A DNA stretch of 64,000 nt from Bacteroidota bacterium (GTDB lineage Bacteria > Bacteroidota > Bacteroidia > Chitinophagales > Chitinophagaceae): assembly GCA_013286305.1 (NCBI GenBank), contig JABDFW010000003.1, positions 30,287-94,286 of the forward strand, in the 5' to 3' direction. Below are positions 17,402-25,908 of the stretch, one piece after another (within the stretch, counting starts at the first letter, position 1; every line of letters begins with the position of its first letter). The translations under genes and the position numbers were made by a program. Below the pieces are notes generated by a model. That model searched no databases and was not told where the DNA came from. It worked only from the letters and a program-made list of their open reading frames with translations.

Positions 17402-18321
17402 CGCAACTGTGATTTATAATTATTGCTGTTTGATATATCAACCTGCGATAAAATATCTGATGCCCTTGCTCTTGTCATCGGGTCGGCATTTTTAAAAATA
17501 CCTATAAATTCCTGCGCCCTGTTTTGTATAAAAAACTGTACTATCATGCTGCCGGCGTTTTCCTGGTTAAGCGTTTGTAATTTTGTTATAGCATCAAGGG
17601 CGCTAACCCTTGCGGTATTATCACTGGTGTACATGCTGTCAAGTGCTGAGCGGTAGTATTCGTACAATATATCGTGCATAACATTAAACCGCGTATTGTT
17701 AATATTTTCAGCAAGCCAGTAACGGTTACGCACCCCATCAAATGAACGCCACCCATTTATTTCACGCGCCTCGGGGGCATTATTTACAATGTTCTGCGCC
17801 TTTGTAAAGTAATTGGCTCCGCCTTTTATAGAAAAAGAATCGTAATCAAGCCCGAGGATCATATATACATAATAGGCAAATGTTGCCGTTAGGTTAGCAG
17901 CTACCGCATCAGTACCCTGTACCTGGTTCTCATTAAAATCAACCGGCTGAAATTCGATATATTTAAAAGTAAAATCTGCATCCTGAAAATTGATAAGCGG
18001 TGATTGATAAGCTGAATTAAATACCGGCCTAGCAGCCTGTACCGTAAGTGTAGCCTGATAGACGTTATCTTCCACCACGCTTGCGATGTTCACTAAAAAA
18101 TTGCACTGAATTTTTTCCGTTGGCTTGTAAGCATCATTTGTCCATTTGCGGTTATTCAGCAGGTTGGTAAGCTGTGTTTGCAGCGTATTGAAAATATTTT
18201 TATTCACGCTGCTGTTTACCCGCTGGGCAAGTACAGTAACCTTTGCCTGTAACTCCTGTGCCTGCAGTGTACCCACCGCAATTATTACAAACAGGCAGCA
18301 AAAAATAGTACGTTTAAGCAT
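17398..18321 (-). CDS. porD: DUF4835 / PorD-like exported protein
   Basis: 307 residues with a signal peptide (cut near TLQAQ, residue 21). The sequence ELQAKVTVLAQRVNSSVNKNIFNTLQ and the later DFNENQVQG and FAYYVYMILGLDYDSF fit the DUF4835 family, described as the type IX secretion protein PorD. It overlaps coaBC by 8 bases and the DUF4296 gene by 4. The position after coaBC is conserved in many Bacteroidota as far as I recall. Two T9SS-tailed cargo candidates are encoded about 5 kb away. The porD name rests on the family assignment only. Confidence 0.8.
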   Translation of the reverse strand: MLKRTIFCCLFVIIAVGTLQAQELQAKVTVLAQRVNSSVNKNIFNTLQTQLTNLLNNRKWTNDAYKPTEKIQCNFLVNIASVVEDNVYQATLTVQAARPVFNSAYQSPLINFQDADFTFKYIEFQPVDFNENQVQGTDAVAANLTATFAYYVYMILGLDYDSFSIKGGANYFTKAQNIVNNAPEAREINGWRSFDGVRNRYWLAENINNTRFNVMHDILYEYYRSALDSMYTSDNTARVSALDAITKLQTLNQENAGSMIVQFFIQNRAQEFIGIFKNADPMTRARASDILSQVDISNSNNYKSQLR

Positions 18322-19510
18322 GTAATGATTTAATAATGAAGTTTACAATTTCATCCGCTATCTTTTGTTTTGATTCAAGCCCCGTTTCTATAATCCTGCC
18401 ATCCTTGTGAAAAATGGTTATTTTATTGGTATCATATCCAAACCCCGCACCCGCATTACGAAGGGAATTAAGGATGATGATATCAGCATTCTTATTTTCC
18501 ATTTTTTTAAGGGCGTTCTCTTTTTCATTATTGGTTTCAAGGGCAAACCCTACCAATAGCTGTCCGTCTTTTTTAATCCCTCCAAGGCTCTTTAATATAT
18601 CTTTCGTCTTTATCAAATGTAAATCCAGTTCTTCTGAATTCTTTTTTATTTTTTCTTCAGCAACAACAGCAGCTTTATAGTCGGCAACAGCTGCGGAAAG
18701 TACCGCTATATTCATTTGCCCAAATATTGACATACATGCGTCTGCCATTTCCTGCGCCGTTTGCACATGCGTTACCTGTATGCCTGCAAAAGAACTTTCT
18801 AAATTCACGGGGCCAGTTACCAGGTGCACTTCCGCCCCTTTTGTATAAAATGCTTCCGCAAGCGAAAACCCCATTTTTCCTGAGGAGCGGTTACCCATAA
18901 AACGAACTGGGTCTATTGGTTCGTATGTTGGCCCCGCAGTTACCAGCACTTTTTTCTCGGCCAATTCAGACGTCCGAAAAATATTTTCTTTAAGAAAAGC
19001 AATGATCGTTTCCGGCTCGGCCATTCGCCCTTCTCCAATAAGGCCGCTGGCAAGGTCGCCCTTTTCAACAGGGATTATTTTATTTCCAAATTGTTTCAGC
19101 AGATCAATATTCCTTTTTGTCGAGGGGTGCAGCCACATATCCTCATCCATTGCAGGCGAAACCACCACAGGGCAGGTTGCAGAAAGATATACCGCAAGAA
19201 GCAAATTATCGCACTGGCCGTTTGCCATTTTTGCCAGTGTATTACAGCTTAAAGGCGCTATTACCATTACATCGGCCCAGCGCCCAAGCATTACGTGGTT
19301 AGCCCAGGTATCTTCTTCAAACATCTCCGTTAAAACCTTATACTTTGTAAGCGTGGCCAAAACAAGCGGCGACACAAAGCTTTTAGCCGCGGGCGTTAAA
19401 ACTACCCTTACTTCCGCTCCTGCCTTAACGAGCAGCCTTACCAGTAATATGGCTTTGTATGCCGCAATACTGCCTGTAATACCCAATAATATTTTTTTCC
19501 CTTCAAGCAT
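18314..19510 (-). CDS. coaBC: Bifunctional CoaBC (phosphopantothenoylcysteine synthetase/decarboxylase)
   Basis: Two steps of coenzyme A synthesis: CTP-dependent ligation of cysteine to 4'-phosphopantothenate (CoaB), then FMN-dependent decarboxylation (CoaC). 398 residues is the standard fused length. The CoaC part (about 1-180) has LLGITGSIAAYKA and PAMDEDMW with the active-site region; the CoaB part (about 185-398) opens with VLVTAGPTYEPIDPVRF and NRSSGKMG and contains IKTKDILK. Separated from rpoZ by a clear terminator, so it may also have its own promoter. Confidence 0.96.
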   Translation of the reverse strand: MLEGKKILLGITGSIAAYKAILLVRLLVKAGAEVRVVLTPAAKSFVSPLVLATLTKYKVLTEMFEEDTWANHVMLGRWADVMVIAPLSCNTLAKMANGQCDNLLLAVYLSATCPVVVSPAMDEDMWLHPSTKRNIDLLKQFGNKIIPVEKGDLASGLIGEGRMAEPETIIAFLKENIFRTSELAEKKVLVTAGPTYEPIDPVRFMGNRSSGKMGFSLAEAFYTKGAEVHLVTGPVNLESSFAGIQVTHVQTAQEMADACMSIFGQMNIAVLSAAVADYKAAVVAEEKIKKNSEELDLHLIKTKDILKSLGGIKKDGQLLVGFALETNNEKENALKKMENKNADIIILNSLRNAGAGFGYDTNKITIFHKDGRIIETGLESKQKIADEIVNFIIKSLHA

Positions 19511-19571
19511 TCAAACTGAGTTATTTAATAAGGCCTATACCCCTATAAAAGAACAATGCAACAACTAAAAT

Positions 19572-19603
19572 AATAAAAAACGACGGTGCAAAGCACCGCC
19601 GTT
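19572..19603 (-). terminator. Rho-independent terminator after rpoZ
   Basis: Minus strand: stem AACGGCGGTGC / GCACCGTCGTT (one G-U type mismatch) with a TTT loop, followed by TTTTT. It lies between rpoZ and coaBC, so it splits or attenuates the gene group. Confidence 0.85.
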
Positions 19604-19631
19604 CAGCAAATAATGTGTAAATAACAGTATA

Positions 19632-19976
19632 TTATCTGAAAAGATCGTTATCTGTGTTGGTACGGTGGTATATTTTGCCTTCCATAAATTCCTGGGTTGC
19701 AAGAATAGCAGGGTTGGGCATTTTTTCGTAAGCCTTTGAAATTTCTATCTGTTCTTTATTTTCATGAATTTCTTCCAGGCTATCGGTATGGGTAGCAAAT
19801 TCTTCCAGCTTATTATGCAATTCTTCTTTGAGTGCAATATTTATCTGGTTTGCCCTTTTTGCAATTATAGCAATAGAGTGATACAAATTCCCGGTTTTGT
19901 CTTTAATGGCCACCAGGCTCTTGGTTTCCACCACACTGGCGGTATTAGCGCTTACTTGCCGTCTTAGCTTGCTCAT
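19632..19976 (-). CDS. rpoZ: RNA polymerase omega subunit (Rpb6-like, Bacteroidota type)
   Basis: 114 residues, with SLVAIKDKTGNLYHSIAIIAKRANQI matching the conserved omega/Rpb6 segment that clamps the beta' C-terminus. The C-terminal half (EEFATHTDSLEEIHENKEQIEISKAYEKMPNP) is the extension typical of Bacteroidota omega. The start overlaps the 3' end of bamD by 32 bases, and a terminator follows. The overlap suggests coupled translation with the outer-membrane assembly lipoprotein gene. Confidence 0.88.
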   Translation of the reverse strand: MSKLRRQVSANTASVVETKSLVAIKDKTGNLYHSIAIIAKRANQINIALKEELHNKLEEFATHTDSLEEIHENKEQIEISKAYEKMPNPAILATQEFMEGKIYHRTNTDNDLFR

Positions 19977-20775
19977 CTTTAATTTTATTTATATTGTTTT
20001 GAGATTGTGTTTTAAAATCAAGCACATCCGCCTTCAACTTACTATCAGGAAAACGGTCGGCAAAATCGCTACATTCAGTTATTACTTTTTGATAACGTTC
20101 TTCCTGCCTTATCGGAAGGCTTAGCTGGGCGTATCTAAAGTAAGACCTTATGACATCAAGCTTATATTCATCACTTTTTTCTGAATCAGGAAAATCTTCC
20201 ATCAGTGTTGTGTAGGCAGTAGCCGCAGCCTTATAATAAGGATAGCCAATATCAAAATAAAGCTGGGCGCTTTTAAATTCCTTAAGTTCCAGTTTCTTGC
20301 GGCATATATCCATAATATTTGTGGCTTCCTTTACCCTGGGGGATTCAGAATGCGTATTAATATAAGCCTGCATTAAGGAAATGGTTTTTTGGGTATTGGT
20401 TTGATCAAGATCTACTTTGGGCGATTGTTTGTAAAAACAAAAAGCCCTCATGTACTGAGCTTCATCCTCTTTAGGGCTGTTTGGAAAACTTTCCGTAAAG
20501 GTTTTAAAAAGATTCTCCGCATTCAGGTAATCTTTTGAATAAAAAGCACACGTAGCATACTTAAAATACATATCCTCAAAACGGGGATCGCCTTTAAAAT
20601 AGGGGAATATATCATCATAGATCTGCTGGGCCTTATCATACTTTTTTTGGGTATAATATCGCTCAGCCATTTTTGCCTTATATTCATTATCCTTGCTCTT
20701 CATGGCTTTATTGAACTCCGAATTACATGAAGAAAGGACAAAAGCCGCAATAAGAATCTTTATAACACTTTTCAT
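19945..20775 (-). CDS. bamD: Outer-membrane assembly lipoprotein BamD
   Basis: 276-residue lipoprotein of the BAM complex, which inserts beta-barrels into the outer membrane. Start moved from 20883 to the ATG at 20773-20775: this gives a proper lipoprotein signal (IAAFVLSSC, Cys 17) and lies just downstream of a TAnnTTTG box, whereas the longer start does not. TPR-like helical pairs run through the protein (AERYYTQKKYDKAQQIYDDI, YLNAENLFKTFTESFPNS, and others). The gene overlaps rpoZ by 32 bases. Confidence 0.9.
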   Translation of the reverse strand: MKSVIKILIAAFVLSSCNSEFNKAMKSKDNEYKAKMAERYYTQKKYDKAQQIYDDIFPYFKGDPRFEDMYFKYATCAFYSKDYLNAENLFKTFTESFPNSPKEDEAQYMRAFCFYKQSPKVDLDQTNTQKTISLMQAYINTHSESPRVKEATNIMDICRKKLELKEFKSAQLYFDIGYPYYKAAATAYTTLMEDFPDSEKSDEYKLDVIRSYFRYAQLSLPIRQEERYQKVITECSDFADRFPDSKLKADVLDFKTQSQNNINKIKDEQAKTASKR

Positions 20776-20783
20776 AAAGTTTG

Positions 20784-20791
20784 CAAAGTTA
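20784..20791 (-). promoter_or_regulatory. Promoter -7 box for bamD
   Basis: Minus-strand TAACTTTG fits TAnnTTTG. The predicted start of transcription is only a few bases before the bamD ATG, giving a very short leader, and it excludes the longer ORF start at 20883. Confidence 0.55.
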
Positions 20792-20945
20792 TGTTTTTGG
20801 AGCAAATTATGCATTGAAAAAATGTAATTTGCTGTTAACCAGTTAATAAAAACACAAAACAGGGCAAAAACCGGCTTATACAAACAAACGGGCCTGGTTA
20901 TTTAACAGTTTTAACAGGGCCGTCTTAAACAATTTAAACCGCTTA

Positions 20946-20979
20946 TTGTCATACTGATGCTATGATTAATCTATTTTTG
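20946..20979 (+). promoter_or_regulatory. Promoter for lolA (TTG-N23-TATTTTTG)
   Basis: TTG at 20946-20948 and TATTTTTG at 20972-20979. Spacing of 23 is at the long end for Bacteroidota promoters. Leader about 13 bases to the ATG at 20998. Confidence 0.55.
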
Positions 20980-20997
20980 CCTTCTTAAAAATTCAGG

Positions 20998-21636
20998 ATG
21001 AAAAAATTATATGTGCTTTTAGCGTTGGTTATTTCTACGACAGGAATGATTGCCAAAGCCCAAAATGATCCCGCTGCTAAGAAAGTTTTGGATAATGTTA
21101 GTGCAAAGCTTAAAACGTTTAAAGGCATTACAGCTAATTTTTCCTATACCACCAAAGACAAGAAAAATATTCAGCGCGGTTCAGTGCAGGGAGTAATAAA
21201 TATTAAAGGGCAAAAGTATTTTATAAAACAGGGGACAACGGAAATTTATTCAGACGGAACAAAGTCGTGGAATTATAATGGTGAAAGCAATGAGGTAACC
21301 GAAGCAGATATAGATGAAGATGACAGCAAAACCCTTACCCCCCAAAAACTGCTTTCAGATTTTTATGATAAGGATTTTACCTATAAATTAGTTTCTTCAG
21401 ACGGGAATTATAACGAGATAGAGATGGAGCCTACTGATAAAAGAAAGAATTTTAAACAGGTTACGGTATATGTTGACAAAACCAAGATGCTGATAACCAG
21501 GGCAAAAGTGACAGACAAAAGCGATAATATTATTGAATTTTCGCTTACCAAAATAAATACCGGCGCAGATATCCCTGACTCGAAGTTTATTTTTGACAAG
21601 AGCAAACACCCGGGCGTTGAAGTTGTATCGCAGTAA
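20998..21636 (+). CDS. lolA: LolA-like outer-membrane lipoprotein carrier
   Basis: 212-residue periplasmic protein. Signal peptide ends near IAKAQ (residue 22). The domain has the LolA pattern: VLDNVSAKLKTFKGITANFSY, the strand GVINIKGQKYFIKQGTTEIYSDGTKSWNYN, EADIDED...TPQKLLSDFYDKDFTYKL, and QVTVYVDKTKMLITRAKVTD. LolA shuttles lipoproteins from the inner to the outer membrane. Divergent from bamD, so two outer-membrane biogenesis genes share a control region. In Bacteroidota several LolA-fold paralogues exist, so a specialised role is possible. Confidence 0.85.
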   Translation: MKKLYVLLALVISTTGMIAKAQNDPAAKKVLDNVSAKLKTFKGITANFSYTTKDKKNIQRGSVQGVINIKGQKYFIKQGTTEIYSDGTKSWNYNGESNEVTEADIDEDDSKTLTPQKLLSDFYDKDFTYKLVSSDGNYNEIEMEPTDKRKNFKQVTVYVDKTKMLITRAKVTDKSDNIIEFSLTKINTGADIPDSKFIFDKSKHPGVEVVSQ

Positions 21637-21639
21637 ATA

Positions 21640-21681
21640 AAATACGAAGTACGATTTACGAAGTACGAAGTGGCGTTATAC
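21640..21681. repeat. TACGAAGTACGA short tandem repeat
   Basis: ATACGAAGTACGATTTACG and AAGTACGAAG stretches repeat the word TACGAAGT after lolA, at the junction with a convergent gene. A low-complexity intergenic repeat. Confidence 0.5.
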
Positions 21682-21690
21682 CCAAAGTGC

Positions 21691-22869
21691 CTAAAACCGG
21701 ATCAATACTTTTCCTTTCTTATCTTTTTTCGTGGTTATCCAGCCGGGCCATTGCTTTACAATTTCCAGCGCTTTGGCATCACTTACCTTATCCAGTGATT
21801 TGGTAACCTTCAGGTCACGGGCAATACCGCTGTCATCTATTGTAAATTCTATCTCTACATTGCCAAAGCCTATTATTTTGGCTGTTGCTGTAGTGTCAAC
21901 CGCCTTATGTGTTTTTCTAAAAACATAATCATTGAATGACTCCCAACCGCCCTGGGGCAGTAAAGTTGTATCAGCGGCTGCCTTCTTAAATGACATTTTG
22001 CTTCGTAAATCGGTAATAGTAACCTCGGGAGGGGTTGGCGAAGGACTTAAGACAATATTCAACTTAATGCTATCCGTTGGTATTTTGTTACTATTAAATG
22101 CAGGGCCGGGTAATGCATTATTATTATAAGGTGAGGCATTTTTATACACATTGGCATTATTAGCAGTTGCGTTATTGGATACGAGTTCTTGTGTAACTAT
22201 GGGCTTCTGTACTTTATCAGCATTTGCCTGTTTTGCCTGATTAATAAAGCCTGCAGATGCCATATTTAATTTAATCGAATCGTTCATTTTAGCAACTCCA
22301 GCAGAGTCTCCAATAAATTTTTCATACCCAGGAGTTAACTGCGGCTTTGATATCGGGCTTGGCGGCGCCGCTTCTTCTTTATGCCTGGCGATCGTCATTT
22401 TATTTTCAGCACGTTTTTCGTTTTTTGCCAATGGCTGAATTACAGTTTTTTCATTTTTAGCAATTAAAGAGTCGGTTGCCGGAGCCGGTGTATTAGCTGC
22501 CGGTTTTTGCTGGGCAACCATCAATTTTTTACTATTACCTCCGGTATTCAACCCATACCAGCCTGCAATGCCTGCAGCTGCCACTATCAAAATTATTATA
22601 GCCACTTTCCACCAGTAATTTGCTTTAACCGGCATTGCAATTACCCTGGCTTGTTGTTTTTCGGCCTGTAAAGCTGCGGCAATTTCGTCCAGATGCTCAT
22701 ACGTCTTTGTAAATGCAGCAGCCCGGTAGCCTTCAATAGCATCGGCCAGAAAAGGGTCCTGCAAAGCAGCCCGCTCCAATTCATGCATTTCTTTGGCATT
22801 CATCCTCCCCTGCAGGTATTTTTCAATATCCGCAGCCGAATAATGCGTATATATATTTTGTTCAGCCAT
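21691..22869 (-). CDS. Membrane anti-sigma-like protein with TonB-type C-terminal domain
   Basis: 392 residues. The N-terminus (about 1-70, HYSAADIEKYLQGRMNAKEMHELERAALQDPFLADAIEGYR) is the cytoplasmic helical motif seen in Bacteroidota anti-sigma and related membrane proteins. One membrane helix (about 86-106, WWKVAIIILIVAAAGIAGWYG) follows, then a long Ala/Asn/Pro/Lys-rich periplasmic linker, and a C-terminal domain (about 310-392) with NVEIEFTIDDSGIARDLKVTKS and KALEIVKQWPGW, resembling TonB C-terminal domains. It overlaps the ECF sigma gene by 8 bases. The likely role is holding that sigma factor until a periplasmic signal arrives; the TonB-like tail may couple to the outer membrane. Confidence 0.82.
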   Translation of the reverse strand: MAEQNIYTHYSAADIEKYLQGRMNAKEMHELERAALQDPFLADAIEGYRAAAFTKTYEHLDEIAAALQAEKQQARVIAMPVKANYWWKVAIIILIVAAAGIAGWYGLNTGGNSKKLMVAQQKPAANTPAPATDSLIAKNEKTVIQPLAKNEKRAENKMTIARHKEEAAPPSPISKPQLTPGYEKFIGDSAGVAKMNDSIKLNMASAGFINQAKQANADKVQKPIVTQELVSNNATANNANVYKNASPYNNNALPGPAFNSNKIPTDSIKLNIVLSPSPTPPEVTITDLRSKMSFKKAAADTTLLPQGGWESFNDYVFRKTHKAVDTTATAKIIGFGNVEIEFTIDDSGIARDLKVTKSLDKVSDAKALEIVKQWPGWITTKKDKKGKVLIRF

Positions 22870-23431
22870 TTTTTTCCATACAGGTTTTTAAATTCCGCCG
22901 CCCGTTCTGTATCATGCTTCTCACTTTATTCCATTCAAACCCTGTTTGTTCTACAATTTCGTTATAGCATTTGTTTTGCAGGTAAAACAGGCTGATAACC
23001 TGCTTTTGCTCGTTCTGTAAAAGTTCAAGGCATTTTTCCAATTTTTTAAAATCCTCTTCCCGCTCCAAAACACTGTCCAGATGCGAAAAGTCCTCCGATT
23101 GCATAACCTCTGCCTGAAATTCTACAATAAACATGCTTTTTGCCGCCCGCAGTTGCATAAGGCAATGATTTTTGGTAACAACGTATAGCCAGCTTTTAAA
23201 ATTATCCACCTGGTGTACATGCAGTTTGTTCAACAATTCCTGGTAAATATTCATTACAGCATCTTTCGCTGCCTCTGCATCTTTTAAATATTTAAGACAG
23301 GTACCATAAACAATATCTGTATGGCGCAGGTACAGGCGTGCAAGCACATCCTGGCTGCCGCTTTTTTTAAAAGCCAGCAACAATTCCTCATCCGTTTGAG
23401 GCACAGGTTCAATATGTTTTAACAGTGCCAA
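22862..23431 (-). CDS. ECF-type RNA polymerase sigma factor
   Basis: 189 residues with sigma region 2 (LYLRHTDIVYGTCLKYLKDAEAAKDAVMNIYQ, then FKSWLYVVTKNHC) and region 4 (ECLELL-like helix, QKQVISLFYLQNKCYNEIVEQTGF, KVRSMIQNGRRNLK). No region 1 or 3, as in ECF factors. The tracked start is a TTG; a GTG ten codons on is an alternative and would begin just before TDEELLLAFKKSG, the usual N-terminal motif. Co-transcribed with the anti-sigma gene. Divergent from the two T9SS-tailed paralogues, which are plausible targets. Confidence 0.9.
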   Translation of the reverse strand: MALLKHIEPVPQTDEELLLAFKKSGSQDVLARLYLRHTDIVYGTCLKYLKDAEAAKDAVMNIYQELLNKLHVHQVDNFKSWLYVVTKNHCLMQLRAAKSMFIVEFQAEVMQSEDFSHLDSVLEREEDFKKLEKCLELLQNEQKQVISLFYLQNKCYNEIVEQTGFEWNKVRSMIQNGRRNLKTCMEKNG

Positions 23432-23702
23432 TATGCCGGTTGTTTTAGTAAAAAGATGAGAAGGGGATTGATCTCTGCTTACTTAGTTATACACCTTCCG
23501 GTTATCAGCCAGTGCCTTGATCCGTTGTTCCGACAACAAAATAAGAAATTTTTTCTTCCCCGTTATGTAAAAACTTTCATCCCGGCATCTGTTATTAGAA
23601 AGCCGGGTAAAAGCCGGTAAAGAAAGTAGAAGACAAGTAAGCAAAAAGTTAAACCATGTAAAAGGCCACAATTAATACACCACTCTTATCAAATCAATGC
23701 TT

Positions 23703-24779
23703 ATGAAAAAGGAATTATATGTTCACATCCCTACACCCTGCCACGAAGACTGGCAGCAAATGACGCCGGTTGACAAAGGCCGGTTTTGCGAAAGCTGCAC
23801 CAAACAAGTGGTTGATTTTAGTGTCATGACCGACCAGGAGATATTAAACCATTTATCAAAAGCAAGTGGCAAGCTATGTGGCCGTTTTGCCAATGACCAA
23901 TTACAAAGACCGCTGCAACCATTAAAGGAAGAAAAGAAAAAATTCTGGTGGATAGCTGCTATGATGCCATTGCTAATGCTGTTTGAGAAAAGCAGGGCAC
24001 AGAAGAATAATGTAACACAGGGCGCTCCGGCAATTACTATCAAAACACCCCGAACTGAAATAATGGGGAAAATGCAGCTACCTGAAAAGCAAATCAAGGT
24101 AGTTGGGGATACTATTATAAGCCCCGACATTGAAAATAAAATATTAGTTAATGGTAAAGTTATCCAGGAAAATGGGGATCCTTTACCTTATGCAACTGTG
24201 AGTGCAGTAAATATATCAGCATCTACTATAGCGGATTCATTGGGGAATTTTGAGCTTTATATACGACCTTTTGCTAATGAAGTAACTATTCAGGCGCTTG
24301 AGTTAGGATACCAAACAGCTGCAGTAACTATTGACACTCACAATATTCAACCTTTGAATTTAGTACTAAAACAGACGACGTTTCAATTAGACCCAATTGT
24401 TGTTACTGGTTATGGAATAACAAAAGGAAAAGTTGAATTAAGGTGCTCAACAGCAGAAATAACAAGAACTACAACTCTTGTCAACAAGATTGATACCCTC
24501 ATCCGCAAAATATTTCATGCCGAACCATTCAAAGTATATCCGAATCCGGCAGCAAAAGGCAGTAACGTAAAAATTGATATTAAAAATGAAGGCGTTTACT
24601 CCATCCAGCTTTTTGATAATAATGGCAAGCTTTTACAGGTAAATGAATTTGAGGCGGCGAAGGGTGCAACACAAACAAGTGTTACCATCCCATCATCATT
24701 GGCTGCGGGCATGTATTATATAAGATTGATTGATGATAAAACTAAAAAACAATACACGGATAAGATAGTGGTGATGTAA
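23703..24779 (+). CDS. Cys-head/TM/carboxypeptidase-regulatory-like/T9SS-tail protein, paralogue 1
   Basis: 358 residues, function unknown. Order: an N-terminal Cys domain (about 1-75) with HIPTPCHEDW, GRFCESC and KLCGRF (Cys 13, 29, 32, 59), likely metal-binding; one hydrophobic segment (about 81-95, FWWIAAMMPLLMLF); a linker; a carboxypeptidase-regulatory-like beta domain (about 150-225, VNGKVIQENGDPLPYATVSA); and a T9SS type A sorting tail (about 275-358, FKVYPNPAAKGS ... KQYTDKIVVM). There is no cleavable signal peptide at the N-terminus. The start is the ATG at 23703, shared with paralogue 2; the ATG two codons earlier is not conserved. Divergent from an ECF sigma gene. Confidence 0.8.
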   Translation: MKKELYVHIPTPCHEDWQQMTPVDKGRFCESCTKQVVDFSVMTDQEILNHLSKASGKLCGRFANDQLQRPLQPLKEEKKKFWWIAAMMPLLMLFEKSRAQKNNVTQGAPAITIKTPRTEIMGKMQLPEKQIKVVGDTIISPDIENKILVNGKVIQENGDPLPYATVSAVNISASTIADSLGNFELYIRPFANEVTIQALELGYQTAAVTIDTHNIQPLNLVLKQTTFQLDPIVVTGYGITKGKVELRCSTAEITRTTTLVNKIDTLIRKIFHAEPFKVYPNPAAKGSNVKIDIKNEGVYSIQLFDNNGKLLQVNEFEAAKGATQTSVTIPSSLAAGMYYIRLIDDKTKKQYTDKIVVM

Positions 24780-24844
24780 AATAAATTTTTGAAGGAGTTA
24801 TGTAAAAACTTTAGTTGCTGCATCTGTATATCAAATCAACGCTT

Positions 24845-25885
24845 ATGAAAAAGGAATTATACGTTCATATTCCCACACCCTGCCACGAAGACTGGCAGCA
24901 AATGACGCCCGTGGACAAAGGCCGGTTTTGCGAAAGCTGTGCCAAACAGGTTGTTGATTTTAGCCTGATGACCGACCAGGAGATATTAAACCATTTATCA
25001 AAAGCAAGTGGCAAGCTGTGTGGCCGTTTTGCCAATGACCAGCTACAAAGGCCGTTGCAACCTTTAAAAGAAGAAAAGAAAAAATTCTGGTGGATAGCTG
25101 CTATGATGCCATTGCTAATGCTGTTTGAGAAAGCGGGAGCACAGAAGAATAATGTAACACAGGGCGCTCCGGCAATTACTATCAAAACACCCCGAACTGA
25201 AATAATGGGGAAAATGCGAGTAAAGGACATATCAGTTGTTGATCAAAGTGATCTTAAACAAAGGTCAATCACAGGTAAGATAACCGATAAAGATGGAAAG
25301 TCCATCCCATTTGCAAACATTATGATTGGAGAAACGCACATAGGTGCAAAGGCAGATACAGCGGGTGCTTTTCAACTCATGATCCCTGAACAAAGCGACA
25401 GCACATTTATAAACATAAGCGCTATTGGATACACAAACAAAAAAGTTTACTTAGATAAAAATGTTTCTGATTACATTATAAACTTAGAAGAATCTGTAAA
25501 TACACTTAACCCTGTGACGGTAATTTCAGATGGGATGTGTAAATTAACTGGCACTTTAGGTGGCATAATGTATTGCACTCGAATTATAGTAACTAAGCGA
25601 GATACCGTTCGAAAAGTTTTTAATCTTCAACCTTTCAAAGTATATCCAAACCCCGCAGCAAGCGGCAGCGCCATAAATATTGATATTAAAAATGAAGGCG
25701 TTTACTCTATCCAGCTTTTTGATAATAATGGCAAGCTATTGCAGGTAAATGAATTTGAAGCAACGAAGAGTGCAACACAAACAAGTGTTACCATCCCATC
25801 ATCATTGGCTGCGGGAATGTATTATATAAGATTGGTTGATGATAAAACCAAAAAACAATACACTGATAAGATAGTGGTGCTATAA
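24845..25885 (+). CDS. Cys-head/TM/carboxypeptidase-regulatory-like/T9SS-tail protein, paralogue 2
   Basis: 346 residues, tandem copy of the preceding gene, 65 bases downstream. The first 125 or so residues and the last 80 are almost identical to paralogue 1, also at DNA level. The middle (about 125-265) is unrelated at DNA level although it again encodes a carboxypeptidase-regulatory-like domain (SITGKITDKDGKSIPFANIM). DNA identity ends abruptly just after the GKM codons following PRTEI. The track start at 24815 lies outside the homologous start, so ATG 24845 is used. Same uncertainty about topology and role. Confidence 0.8.
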   Translation: MKKELYVHIPTPCHEDWQQMTPVDKGRFCESCAKQVVDFSLMTDQEILNHLSKASGKLCGRFANDQLQRPLQPLKEEKKKFWWIAAMMPLLMLFEKAGAQKNNVTQGAPAITIKTPRTEIMGKMRVKDISVVDQSDLKQRSITGKITDKDGKSIPFANIMIGETHIGAKADTAGAFQLMIPEQSDSTFINISAIGYTNKKVYLDKNVSDYIINLEESVNTLNPVTVISDGMCKLTGTLGGIMYCTRIIVTKRDTVRKVFNLQPFKVYPNPAASGSAINIDIKNEGVYSIQLFDNNGKLLQVNEFEATKSATQTSVTIPSSLAAGMYYIRLVDDKTKKQYTDKIVVL

Positions 25886-25908
25886 AATAAATTGTAATAA
25901 TAGTTCTT

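Noticed and set aside
23483-23671. 62-aa minus-strand ORF between the sigma factor and the T9SS gene
   Set aside because: Hydrophobic start but no stable domain, no promoter box, and it lies in the divergent control region.
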